Assembly (NCBI GenBank): GCA_963699225.1
Contig: OY969423.1
Span: 1,302,001 to 1,366,000 of the forward strand
Direction of reading: 5' to 3'
DNA from: VRUE01 sp963699225
GTDB lineage: Bacteria > Actinomycetota > Thermoleophilia > Solirubrobacterales > 70-9
DNA: 64,000 bases
Part shown: piece by piece, positions 44,658-52,766 of the stretch
How the letters are laid out: each line of letters opens with the position of its first letter
How positions within the stretch are numbered: position 1 is the stretch's first letter
The notes under the pieces: model-generated
Database searches by the model: none
What the model was told of the DNA's origin: nothing
The model's input: the letters and a program-made list of their open reading frames with translations, nothing else
Made by a program: the position numbers and the translations under genes

Positions 44658-45845
44658 TCAGATGCGCTGCGGCGCCTCGGCCAAGGGGGGCTCGACCGCC
44701 TGGGGGCTGCTGTTCGCGAGGAGCGAGTCGACCAGGGGCGACAGATAGCGGGCAGTCAGCCTGCCGTTGTGCAGGAGTTCCAGATGACGCTGGCTGGGGC
44801 TGGACGTCTTCCCCTCGCCGTTTCCGTTTGAGAGGTATCGGGGACCCTGTCCGGTCCAGAGCACGGCCCGCATCCGCGGGCCCGCCGCGCGGGGCGTGAT
44901 TCCGGCACCGAGCGTGGCCGCGATCGCTTCCGCCACCGCGTCCGCCTGCTGGGTGGCAAAGGGGCCCTGCTTGAAAGACAGAGAGCTGACGTCACCGGCC
45001 GCGTAGACCCGCTCCAGCCCGACCGCACTGCCGTGCTCGTCGATGGGGACGAAGCCGTCTTCGTCGCGGGGAACGCCGTCGATCACCCTGCCCTCGAGGC
45101 GGGGCAGGGTGATCACAGCGTCCGCATCGACGTCCTCACCGAGATCGATGCGCAGGCGTCCCTCCGCGAAGGAAACCGGCCGGACCCCGGTGATGACGTC
45201 GATGCGCCGTTCCGCCAGCAGCGCGCTCGTCTGCTCTGCGGCGCGGGGGCCGAAAACCTCCAGGGGGGAGGGTTCGGGCGTCACCACCGTGATCCGGGTC
45301 CGGTCGTTGGCGGTCTTCTCGAGCACGCTGGCGGCAAGCAGCGCTAGCTCGTAGAGCGGCAGGATCCAGCTGTGCCCCGCCGGCATGGTGAGGGCGAGGC
45401 GATTCAGGCTGCCCGACCGCAGCTCGGCGAGCAGGTCGCCCACCCGCCCTTCATCGGCAACCCCCCAGTAGGTGGCGGCGCCCGGCACCGCCCAGAGCAT
45501 GCGCGCCCCTGTCGCGACGATCAGGTGGTCATAGAGGACTCGCTCGCCGTCACGGGTGATGGCGATACGCCGCTCGGGCTCAACCGCGGCAATAGCGCTC
45601 GTCCGAAGCGAGGCGCCACAGAGTTGGCTCAGCCTGCGCAGGTCATAGCGAAAGGCACGGGTCGTTCCGTAAGGCTCGCCGATCCCAAAGGGCCGGTAGG
45701 CGAACTCCTTGCTCGGGTCATGCAGGGCGACGTCGACCCGGTCGCCCCCCAGATCCTGCAGCGCAAGGGCTGCCTCGAGGCCGGCAACCCCAGCGCCGGC
45801 GATCAGGACTCGCTGTCTCTCGCCGCGCTGGCCGTCGTCCACCAT
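44658..45845 (-). CDS. FAD-dependent pyridine nucleotide-disulfide-type oxidoreductase (SQR/NDH-2-like)
   Basis: 395 residues. VLIAGAGVAGLEAALAL (FAD, about 13-29), YDHLIVATGARM, and VYAAGDVSSLSFKQGPFATQQADAVA near the C-terminus. The overall order resembles sulfide:quinone reductase, but only one Cys is visible in the chain, so the SQR disulfide chemistry is unlikely. It might be a type-2 NADH dehydrogenase relative. The upstream neighbour encodes a phosphoribosyltransferase, a pair often found with stress genes. Confidence 0.78.
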   Translation of the reverse strand: MVDDGQRGERQRVLIAGAGVAGLEAALALQDLGGDRVDVALHDPSKEFAYRPFGIGEPYGTTRAFRYDLRRLSQLCGASLRTSAIAAVEPERRIAITRDGERVLYDHLIVATGARMLWAVPGAATYWGVADEGRVGDLLAELRSGSLNRLALTMPAGHSWILPLYELALLAASVLEKTANDRTRITVVTPEPSPLEVFGPRAAEQTSALLAERRIDVITGVRPVSFAEGRLRIDLGEDVDADAVITLPRLEGRVIDGVPRDEDGFVPIDEHGSAVGLERVYAAGDVSSLSFKQGPFATQQADAVAEAIAATLGAGITPRAAGPRMRAVLWTGQGPRYLSNGNGEGKTSSPSQRHLELLHNGRLTARYLSPLVDSLLANSSPQAVEPPLAEAPQRI

Positions 45846-45923
45846 GCCTGGACCCTAGGGCCGTAACGGCAGCGCTCCATCCGCAGGAAGCCGCCAATCG
45901 ACTGCGGCTTTTCCGCGACGCGC

Positions 45924-46601
45924 TCAGGCGGCGACGTCGCGGCCGTGGACCCTCGCCAGCGCGGCAACCACCTCGGCGTCGGCGACCTGGCCGAAGTCCG
46001 CGTACCACTGGCCGACTCCCCGCAACTGGGGTGGCGCGACGAGGCAAACGACCTCATCGGCCTCGTCGCGCAGGCGCGCGAGCGAGTCCGGCGGGCAGAC
46101 CGGGACAGCGAGAATCAGGCGGCGTGGCCGATCGCGGCGGACCTGCCGCAGCGCGGCGGTGTCGGTGACGCCGGTCGCAACACCGTCGTCGATGACGATG
46201 ACGGTGCGATCACGCGCAGAGGCAGGCTGACGATCGCCCCGATAGGCCTCGACCCGGCGCCGCAGCTCGGCGGTCTCCCCCTCGACGATGCGAGCCAGCT
46301 CGCCTCCGCTTATCTCCAGCAGCGCCAGCGCCTCCTGATCGAAGACCTTGGTGCCGCCCTCGGCGATCGCGCCGATCCCGTACTCGGGGTTGTGGGGGGC
46401 GCCGAGCTTGCGTACAACGAGGATCTCGAGTGGGACTCTCAGCAGCGCCGCCACCTCCTCGGCCACCGGGACGCCGCCGCGGGGCAGGCCGACGACAAGC
46501 GGCCGCTCGTCGGTAAGTGAGAGCAGACGCGCGCCAAGCTGCCGGCCCGCATCGGAGCGGTCGGCAAAACGACCCGGCTGGGCTACTTCGCTGTCGAACA
46601 T
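45924..46601 (-). CDS. Phosphoribosyltransferase family protein
   Basis: 225 residues from ATG 46601 (GAGGTG just upstream); ATG 46640 would add 13 residues. PRPP-binding motif VIVIDDGVATGVT near residue 140, and PLVVGLPRGGVPVAEEVA and VRKLGAPHNPEYGIGA at the N-terminal half. This type is frequently near universal stress proteins in actinobacteria; here the divergent neighbour is a broken uspA. Substrate unknown. Confidence 0.83.
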   Translation of the reverse strand: MFDSEVAQPGRFADRSDAGRQLGARLLSLTDERPLVVGLPRGGVPVAEEVAALLRVPLEILVVRKLGAPHNPEYGIGAIAEGGTKVFDQEALALLEISGGELARIVEGETAELRRRVEAYRGDRQPASARDRTVIVIDDGVATGVTDTAALRQVRRDRPRRLILAVPVCPPDSLARLRDEADEVVCLVAPPQLRGVGQWYADFGQVADAEVVAALARVHGRDVAA

Positions 46602-46690
46602 CGACACCTCGATTGTGCTGGCGGTCTGCCACGACTTCATCGGGGTATTCCCCGGACTCCCTTCGGCTTTACCCTGATGGCGGGACTGGA

Positions 46691-46904
46691 ATGCGACTAC
46701 TTGTCGGCTTCGACGGCAGCGATGGTGGGCGCGACGCGCTCGAGTTGGCGCGGACGATCGCCGTCGACCGACCTGCTGGTCGTCGGCTCGCGCGGTTACG
46801 GGCCGGTCCTGCGGGTGTTGCTGGGGTCGGTCTCGACCCGGCTGATCCACATCGCACCCTGCCCGGTGCTGGTCATCCCCCGGCCCGAGCCCGCCGCGGC
46901 CTAG
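46691..46904 (+). pseudogene. Universal stress protein (UspA) remnant with internal deletion and frame change
   Basis: ATG 46691 opens MRLLVGFDGSDGGRDALELA, the exact start of a UspA domain. Near 46762-46772 the frame changes, and the other frame gives TDLLVVGSRGYGPVLRVLLG followed by TRLIHIAPCPVLVIPRP, the exact UspA end. Together they make about 70 codons where a UspA needs about 140, so roughly the middle half is gone. No full ORF spans both parts. Probably inactive. Confidence 0.8.
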
Positions 46905-47146
46905 GCGCGCTTGGACTCGTCACGCCGGTGGCGGCGGACGAGCGGCGTGACGTAGCCGATCAGAGCACCGATCGCGACCGCGGCGAGCAGGGTGATGATC
47001 AGCGGCGCGTCGACGGTGATGAAGAGGACGTCGACCCGAACCTGCTGGGAGTTCTGCAGGGCAACGATGACGACGATCGCAACTAGGACGCCGACGATCC
47101 AAGCGCGCCAGTTGACCGGCTTTTTCTGCTCGGGCACGCGACCCAT
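46901..47146 (-). CDS. LapA-like (DUF1049) small membrane protein
   Basis: 81 residues from ATG 47146. Two helices around LQNSQQVRVDVLFITVDAPLIITLLAAVAIGALIGY, the DUF1049 pattern: first helix, a short beta-like V-x-F segment, second helix. Homologues help assemble lipopolysaccharide or envelope in Gram-negatives; role in actinobacteria unknown. Lies 31 bp beyond the phosphoesterase gene, possibly the end of the pst operon. Confidence 0.8.
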   Translation of the reverse strand: MGRVPEQKKPVNWRAWIVGVLVAIVVIVALQNSQQVRVDVLFITVDAPLIITLLAAVAIGALIGYVTPLVRRHRRDESKRA

Positions 47147-47177
47147 CCTAGAGCCGCGTTCGGCCCGCCCCCGACCC

Positions 47178-48533
47178 TTAGTCGCCCCCGTTTCCTGCCA
47201 GCAGACTGGCCGCAAAGGACTTGGTTTTCGCCCCCGCGGCGACGCCGAGTGGTTTCAGCGCGAAGAGTTCCTCGCTGGAGCGCAGCAGCGAATAGGGGTT
47301 GTAGGCGCCGGAGTCGGTGCCGTTGGGGGTGACGAAAGGCGAGACCAGCAGCGCGCCGGTGCGCAGTGGGTCCCCGGCCGGCGCCGGGGCGCCCGCGACT
47401 GGCGGGTTGGTCGCGGAGAAGGTGATGATCAGCAGTCCGTCCGCCTTGTAGGCGGGCGAGGTGAGGATCTTCGGCACCCAGGCCGAGAGGAAGGCGTCGG
47501 CGCTGGCCGCCCCTTCCGGCGCCCCGGCGGGACACTGACCGGCGGTACCAGCGTTACAGGGGGTCGGCGCGATGAACGAGTAGCTGGGCGTCTTTTCCGC
47601 TTTGGCCAAAGCCTTGCTCAGTTGGTCGAGCGGGACGTCGTTTTCCGAGCAATCGCCGAGGTCGAGTAGCGAGTGGAAGTAGACGAACGGGTTCTGGCTG
47701 GCGGCGTAGCCGCCCGGCTGGGTCGGGCCACTGCCTTCGCCGGGGTTGGGATATACGCAGTTGGACGGCTTTCCCGTTGAGTCAACCATGCCGTCGGCGT
47801 AGGCGTGCCAGCTGAGTTTGTCGAGGGTGAGCTGGTCGGCCAGGGTCTGAGTTTCAACCGGGTAGACGCAGCCGGCGCCGGCGAGAACCCCATTCGAGTT
47901 CGCCGTGACCGAGCTGAATTCTTCGTGCGTCGGGCAGCCGGCGCTGGTCGCCGTGTTGGGCGGCTGGCCGCTGATCGCGGCGATCCCGTTGGCCAGGGAG
48001 CCTTCGCCCAGCAGCGTGTAGTTGCTGAGCAGCTCACCCTGTGGCCGCAGGGTCGTCGAGAGGTAGGGCATCTGCGACTGCGCCCCCAGCGACTGTTCGT
48101 AGCCGGGGCTGGTCAGCGAGATGACGAAGACATGTTTGACCGGGCCCGTTTCGGGTTCGGCTTCCGCCGGCGCTTCGGCGGGTTTCTTTGCCGCCGGTTC
48201 GGGGGCCGCTTCCGGCGCCGGTTCGGGAGCCGGAACCGGCGCGGACGAGGCTTCCGGCTGGGGAGAGGCGCTTTCCGGACTGGCGGCCGGAGCGCTTTCT
48301 TCGGCTTCGGGCGCCGCCGGGGGGGCGCTCGCGATCGGGGTGTTATCCGAGGCCAGGCTCTGCCCGATCAGCGCCGCCAGCGCCCCGCTCCCCCCCGTGC
48401 CGGTCATCGCACTGGCGACGATCGCCGAGGTGGCCACCACCGAGGAGGCGACGAGCAGGCCGAAGCGCTTGCCGGTCAGCGTCGCCGCGGCGGCTACCGC
48501 CTGGCGAACTCGAGCCTGGATCGCGGCCTTCAT
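47178..48533 (-). CDS. Phosphoesterase-family (AcpA/PLC-like) membrane-anchored protein, active site apparently lost
   Basis: 451 residues from ATG 48533, overlapping the zinc-ribbon stop by ATGA. One N-terminal membrane helix (about 23-45), a long Pro/Ala/Glu linker (about 60-125), then a PF04185-like fold: KHVFVISLTSPGYEQSLG, LSNYTLLGEGSLANGIAAISGQPPN, DGLLIITFSATNPP. Active members read ENxSY, HNSLDNYIAMISGQ and TxDE at these places. Here Glu/Asn, His and Asp/Glu are replaced, so metal-dependent phosphatase activity is doubtful. Position in a phosphate operon suggests a binding or structural role. Confidence 0.75.
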   Translation of the reverse strand: MKAAIQARVRQAVAAAATLTGKRFGLLVASSVVATSAIVASAMTGTGGSGALAALIGQSLASDNTPIASAPPAAPEAEESAPAASPESASPQPEASSAPVPAPEPAPEAAPEPAAKKPAEAPAEAEPETGPVKHVFVISLTSPGYEQSLGAQSQMPYLSTTLRPQGELLSNYTLLGEGSLANGIAAISGQPPNTATSAGCPTHEEFSSVTANSNGVLAGAGCVYPVETQTLADQLTLDKLSWHAYADGMVDSTGKPSNCVYPNPGEGSGPTQPGGYAASQNPFVYFHSLLDLGDCSENDVPLDQLSKALAKAEKTPSYSFIAPTPCNAGTAGQCPAGAPEGAASADAFLSAWVPKILTSPAYKADGLLIITFSATNPPVAGAPAPAGDPLRTGALLVSPFVTPNGTDSGAYNPYSLLRSSEELFALKPLGVAAGAKTKSFAASLLAGNGGD

Positions 48534-48940
48534 GAGGTCACCGCCGTGACCAGCGCCTGCCCACACTGGGGGCAGAAGCGGTCCGCGGGGCCGTAGGGGG
48601 AGTCGCAGCTGGGGCAGATCCCCGCCGCGTCGGCACGCCGCAGCTCGAGCATCCGCTCGACCGCCAGCAGGTCGGCGTCGACCCGCTGCAGCTCCGCCGC
48701 CTTGCGGGTAAGCACGTCCATCCGCACGTGGTCGCGGATCGCCATCTCATAGAAGGCGCCGCCGAGGTCGGCCTGCATGACCGTGAACTTCTCCAGCAAG
48801 CGGTCGCGCTGGGCAAGCAGCTCGGCGTCCTCCTCGGGCTTCGGCTCGGGTTTGACCGGTGCCGCGGGGGGCTGCGGCTTCGTCCGCGCCGACCTCAGCG
48901 CCTTTGCCGGTCGCTGCAGCGCCTCGCTTAGTGCGCTCAC
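48530..48940 (-). CDS. Zinc-ribbon coiled-coil protein
   Basis: 136 residues from GTG 48940, overlapping the upstream gene by GTGA. N-terminal Pro/Lys-rich part, a central helical region (LLAQRDRLLEKFTVMQADLGGAFYEMAIRDH), and a C-terminal zinc ribbon CPSCDSPYGPADRFCPQCG with two CxxC pairs. No enzyme domain. Part of a gene row that begins with pstS; function unknown. Confidence 0.78.
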   Translation of the reverse strand: MSALSEALQRPAKALRSARTKPQPPAAPVKPEPKPEEDAELLAQRDRLLEKFTVMQADLGGAFYEMAIRDHVRMDVLTRKAAELQRVDADLLAVERMLELRRADAAGICPSCDSPYGPADRFCPQCGQALVTAVTS

Positions 48941-49611
48941 GGTTCGCCCGCCTTTCCGGAGGTCGCCGGCGCTTCGCTGGGGTCGCCGCCAACCACGACC
49001 ACGTCGGGAATGTTCTGCTGCGCTTTGATGTAGTTGCTGCCGACCTGTTCGGGGTTTTCTTCGACCAAGCGCGTGTCTTCTTCGACCTTCTTCGCTGGCG
49101 GTTTGTAGCCGGCCCCCACTTCGTGGACCGTGCCGTTGCTGGTCTTGGCCAGCGCTTTGCCGGCGCCTTTGCTCGATTTGGCCGCCGCCGCCTTGGCTTT
49201 TTTGCCTTTGGCGGAATTGGCCGCGGCGCCTGTCGTGCCTGCGGCGGTGCTGGCCACGGCGGCGGGGCGGTTGCGCAGAGCTTCCAGCAGCGCCTCGTTT
49301 TCGCCGCTGTCGTTGCCGCTGCGCCCGACCACGACGCCGATCGCGACGGCGATCGGCAGCAGGGCGAAGAAGCCGACCGCTGCCGCCCGGCTGTTCGAAC
49401 CGTTCTTGGCCGGCGCGCGCAGCAGCGGACGGTGGGCACGCTTGCTCATCGTCGCGAAGTAACGCGAGGCCGGGTTGGCGCCGTTGCCGCGCCGCGCCGC
49501 GCAGTTGACGCAGTAGCGCTGCTGCGGGTCGAGCGGCGCCCCGCACTCCTCGCAGGGCTCGTATTTCGGCCTGCCGTTGAGGACGGAGGGCTGCTGAGAT
49601 GAGACGGTCAT
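48937..49611 (-). CDS. Zinc-ribbon membrane protein
   Basis: 224 residues. N-terminal zinc ribbon CEECGAPLDPQQRYCVNC, then a membrane helix AAVGFFALLPIAVAIGVVVG near residue 75, then a low-complexity Ala/Lys/Gly tail (about 95-224) with KKAKAAAAKSSKGAGKALAK. The arrangement, cytoplasmic ribbon and secreted basic tail, is typical for actinobacterial envelope proteins of unknown role. Overlaps both neighbours by 4 bp. Confidence 0.75.
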   Translation of the reverse strand: MTVSSQQPSVLNGRPKYEPCEECGAPLDPQQRYCVNCAARRGNGANPASRYFATMSKRAHRPLLRAPAKNGSNSRAAAVGFFALLPIAVAIGVVVGRSGNDSGENEALLEALRNRPAAVASTAAGTTGAAANSAKGKKAKAAAAKSSKGAGKALAKTSNGTVHEVGAGYKPPAKKVEEDTRLVEENPEQVGSNYIKAQQNIPDVVVVGGDPSEAPATSGKAGEP

Positions 49612-49820
49612 CGCTTCTTGCTCCCCTGGTCGTGCTTCCCGTGGTCATGCTTCTTGGCTTGCTGGCGGTGCTTGCGCGCCGCCAGGATGCGCTTGGATTC
49701 GGCCTGCTTCAGTTCCGCGGTGTCCTGCGTCGTCGCGCAGCCGGCCAGGGCCGTGACGGCCAGCAGTAGGCAGGCCGCGAGGACCGCAGCGCGGGTGAGG
49801 TGGCGGCTAACCGAAGGCAC
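49608..49820 (-). CDS. Small basic lipoprotein
   Basis: 70 residues from GTG 49820, which overlaps the pstB stop by 14 bp. Signal peptide with lipobox TALAGCATT (Cys about residue 28), then a His/Lys-rich tail (KHRQQAKKHDHGKHDQGSKK). The positively charged, His-rich end could bind phosphate or metal. No family recognised; supported by overlaps on both sides. Confidence 0.65.
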   Translation of the reverse strand: MPSVSRHLTRAAVLAACLLLAVTALAGCATTQDTAELKQAESKRILAARKHRQQAKKHDHGKHDQGSKKR

Positions 49821-50778
49821 CGCTGACGTACTCCTTGGTCCGCTGCTCGCGCGGCGAGTTGAAGAGGGCGGTGGCGCTGCTGTACTCGACCAGCTCGCCC
49901 AGGTACATGAAGGCGACGTGGTCGGCGATCCGGTAGGCCTGCTGCAGGTTGTGGGTGACGATGACGACGGCGACGTCGTCGCGCAGCTTCACGATCAGGT
50001 CCTCGATCACCTGGGTCGATTGCGGGTCTAGCGCCGAGCAGGGCTCGTCGAGCAGCAGCACCTCGGGCTCGGCGGCAAGGGCACGAGCGATGCAGAGCCG
50101 TTGCTGCTGGCCGCCCGAAAGGCGCAGCGCCGGGTGGTCGAGGTTGTCCTTGACCTCCTCGAAGAGACCGGCCCGCTCGAGCGCGCTGTGCACTTTTGGC
50201 TCCAGCGCCTTCTTGCGCTGCCGCCGCGAGCCCTGCTCGCGCAGCACGTAGGCGATGTTGTCGAAGACGCTCATCGGAAAGGGGTTGGGCTGCTGGAAGA
50301 CCATCGTTACCCGGCGCCGCAGCAGGGTCGGCTCGATCAGCCTGATGTCGACGTCGTCGAGCAGGATGCGACCGCTCAGCGTCGCCGTCCGGGTCAGCTC
50401 GGTGAGCCGGTTGAGCGAGCGCAGCAGGGTCGTCTTGCCGCAGCCCGAGGGGCCGATCAGGGCCAGCACCTCGCCCTGGCGGACCGGGATCGAGACCGAC
50501 TTGACCGCTTCGCGGTCCGCGTAGGAGACCGAGACGTTGTCGATCTCCATGCGCCGGATCGAGAACTGGGGAGCGGCGATCGAGCGCTTCGCCGCGGTGA
50601 AACCGCTGGACCTGGAGCCGCCGTCGCCACTGGTCGACGTGCTCGCGGGGGGCGCCACCTGCGAGGCAGCGGGGGTGTCCTCGAGCGGGAGCCGCCTGAT
50701 CGGCGGTGGCGAGGAGACTTCCGCGCTCACTCCTCCTACTTGGCGGTCGAACTCGGGCACGGAGGCTATGAACTCCAC
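49807..50778 (-). CDS. pstB: Phosphate ABC transporter ATP-binding protein PstB, with N-terminal extension
   Basis: 323 residues from GTG 50778, preceded by AGGTAGGA and overlapping the pstA stop by 13 bp. The PstB core starts at about residue 77 (MEIDNVSVSYADREAV) with Walker A GPSGCGKTTLLRSL, signature LSGGQQQRLCIARAL and Walker B VLLLDEPCSALDP. The first 76 residues are Ser/Pro-rich and not part of the family; an alternative start at ATG 50550 has no ribosome site. No phoU gene follows. Confidence 0.88.
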   Translation of the reverse strand: MEFIASVPEFDRQVGGVSAEVSSPPPIRRLPLEDTPAASQVAPPASTSTSGDGGSRSSGFTAAKRSIAAPQFSIRRMEIDNVSVSYADREAVKSVSIPVRQGEVLALIGPSGCGKTTLLRSLNRLTELTRTATLSGRILLDDVDIRLIEPTLLRRRVTMVFQQPNPFPMSVFDNIAYVLREQGSRRQRKKALEPKVHSALERAGLFEEVKDNLDHPALRLSGGQQQRLCIARALAAEPEVLLLDEPCSALDPQSTQVIEDLIVKLRDDVAVVIVTHNLQQAYRIADHVAFMYLGELVEYSSATALFNSPREQRTKEYVSGAFG

Positions 50779-51764
50779 GTTCCTACCTTTCGGGCGCGGC
50801 GATGGACGACGTCGACGGCCGCGTTCAGGGCCAGCACCATCAGCAACAGGACGAAGGCCGCCGCGTAGGCCTTCTGGGGCTGATTGAGGTTCCCGGTCGG
50901 GGACGCCTCGTAGACGAAGTTGGTCAGGGTCGTACCCGCCCCGCGCAGGTAATTGAGCGGGAAGGTGTTGCCGACCGGGGCGAAGTTCTGGGTGGCGCCG
51001 AGCAGCACGAGAATGATCGCCGTGTCGCCGATGATCCGGCCGAGGCCGAGCATCGCCCCGGTCGCCACCTGCGGGCGCGCTGTCGGCAGCAGAATCCGTC
51101 GCACCGTCGCGATCTTGGTCTTGCCGACCGCGTAGGAGGCCTCGCGCACGTGCTGGGGGATCGCGTTCAGCCCCTCGCGGGTGCTGGCGACGACCAGCGG
51201 CAGGGCGACCAGCGAGAGCATCGTCGCGGCGGCGAAGAAGGAGCGGCCGAAGACGATGCCTTCCGAGGTGCGGCTGAGGAAGCCGAGGGCGGTGCTGGAG
51301 AAGATCACCGTGCCGAAGAGGGCGAGCACGATCGAGGGGATGCCGGCGATCGCCTCGATCGTCGATTCGGTGAGCCGCGCCAGCCCCGCCGGGCGTCCGT
51401 ACTCGACCAGCCAGACCGCGATCCCGACGCCGACCGGCAGCGCGATCGAGATCCCCATCGTGCCGACGATCAGGGTGCCGATCAGGGCGTCGGAGAAACC
51501 GCCCGTCTGGCTCTGGCTAAACCCGGAGGTGGCCGGGGTGACCAGCATCGAGGGCTTCAGGTAGCTCAGTCCCTGAATCAAGAGGTAGACGATGATCGCC
51601 ACTGCGATCGCGCAGAAGAGCAGGCCGAGCGCCCAGCAGATCGCCAGGCCGATGCGATCGGAGAGCTGCCAGGTGGCGCTGCCCTCGACCGCGCCCTTGG
51701 CAGGCTTCTGCGGAGCGGGAGCCGGCGGTGGACTGGGCGGCGGCGTTGCGACCGAGGACTCCAT
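50766..51764 (-). CDS. pstA: Phosphate ABC transporter permease PstA
   Basis: 332 residues. A Pro-rich cytoplasmic N-terminus (about 40 residues) precedes six helices. GVGIAVWLVEYGRPAGLARLTE and the EAA loop VREASYAVGKTKIATVRRILLPTARPQV are PstA landmarks. Shares one base with the pstC stop (TGATG). Confidence 0.92.
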   Translation of the reverse strand: MESSVATPPPSPPPAPAPQKPAKGAVEGSATWQLSDRIGLAICWALGLLFCAIAVAIIVYLLIQGLSYLKPSMLVTPATSGFSQSQTGGFSDALIGTLIVGTMGISIALPVGVGIAVWLVEYGRPAGLARLTESTIEAIAGIPSIVLALFGTVIFSSTALGFLSRTSEGIVFGRSFFAAATMLSLVALPLVVASTREGLNAIPQHVREASYAVGKTKIATVRRILLPTARPQVATGAMLGLGRIIGDTAIILVLLGATQNFAPVGNTFPLNYLRGAGTTLTNFVYEASPTGNLNQPQKAYAAAFVLLLMVLALNAAVDVVHRRARKVGTWSS

Positions 51765-52759
51765 CAGGCCGTCGCCCCGTATTTGCGCATCGCCCGCCGC
51801 GCCACCCAGCCGGCCAGCGAGAAGAACGCCGCCGACATCAACAGCACTGCCGCGATCGCGAAGAGGGTCGCATTGGACGGGGGCGAGCCGAGCGAGTCGA
51901 TGTTCTTGACGATCGTCGGCGCCAGCGGCCGCGAGGGCTCGTAGATGAAGATCAGCCCGTCGGCAGGATTGGGAGCGAAGGCGACCGAGCCGGAGACCAT
52001 GGCCAGCATCACCGCCTCGCCGATCGCCCGCGCCACCGCCAGCACCGTGCCGGCGACGATCGCCGGGCGGGCGCTGCGCACGGTGATCTTCCAGGTAGTG
52101 CGCCAGCGGTTGACGCCCAGCGCCAGCGAGCCCTCGAGCCAGCCCGGCCTCACCGAGCGCAGGCCGTCAGAGAAGATCGAGACCATCAGCGGCGCGATCA
52201 TCACGGTCAGGATCAGCACCGCCGCCAGCAGGCTGTAGCCGCTGAGCGAGATCACGCCGGCGACCGAGGCCTTCTGGGGCTCGGTCACCAGGTGGTTGCC
52301 GATGAAGGGGACGATGATCAGCACTCCGAGCAGGCCGTAGATCACGGAGGGCACGCTGGCCAGGAAGCGGACCACCGGCTGCAGGATGTCGCGCATCCAG
52401 ACCGGCGCGAACTCGACGATGAAGACGGAGACGAAGAGGGCGGAGAAGAGGGCGAGCAGCACCGCCCCGCCGGTGATCAGCAGCGTGCTCCAGATCAGCT
52501 GCCAGGCGTGGAAGGTGTAGACGTAGTGGGCGCCGCTGAGACCGGAGAGGTAGATCTGGTTGAGCTGTTCTTCGACGCTCCCCCCCGCCCCGAACCAGGC
52601 CAGGCCGTTATGCGAGAAGGACGGCCAGGCCTTTACGAAGACGGTGATGATCAGCGCCAGCAGCAGCCCGACGACGGCACAGACCAGCGCGCCGAGCATC
52701 CGCTCGGCGCGCTGGTCCGACCACTTCGGGCCGTACTCGGACGGGTACTGCTCCTCCAT
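51764..52759 (-). CDS. pstC: Phosphate ABC transporter permease PstC
   Basis: 331 residues, six helices. FGAGGSVEEQLNQIYLSGLSGAHYVYTFHAWQLIWSTLLITGG is an extended periplasmic loop; the EAA loop is LEGSLALGVNRWRTTWKITVRSARPAIV. Heterodimer partner of PstA. Starts 7 bp after the pstS stop. Confidence 0.92.
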   Translation of the reverse strand: MEEQYPSEYGPKWSDQRAERMLGALVCAVVGLLLALIITVFVKAWPSFSHNGLAWFGAGGSVEEQLNQIYLSGLSGAHYVYTFHAWQLIWSTLLITGGAVLLALFSALFVSVFIVEFAPVWMRDILQPVVRFLASVPSVIYGLLGVLIIVPFIGNHLVTEPQKASVAGVISLSGYSLLAAVLILTVMIAPLMVSIFSDGLRSVRPGWLEGSLALGVNRWRTTWKITVRSARPAIVAGTVLAVARAIGEAVMLAMVSGSVAFAPNPADGLIFIYEPSRPLAPTIVKNIDSLGSPPSNATLFAIAAVLLMSAAFFSLAGWVARRAMRKYGATA

Positions 52760-52766
52760 CCGCTAC

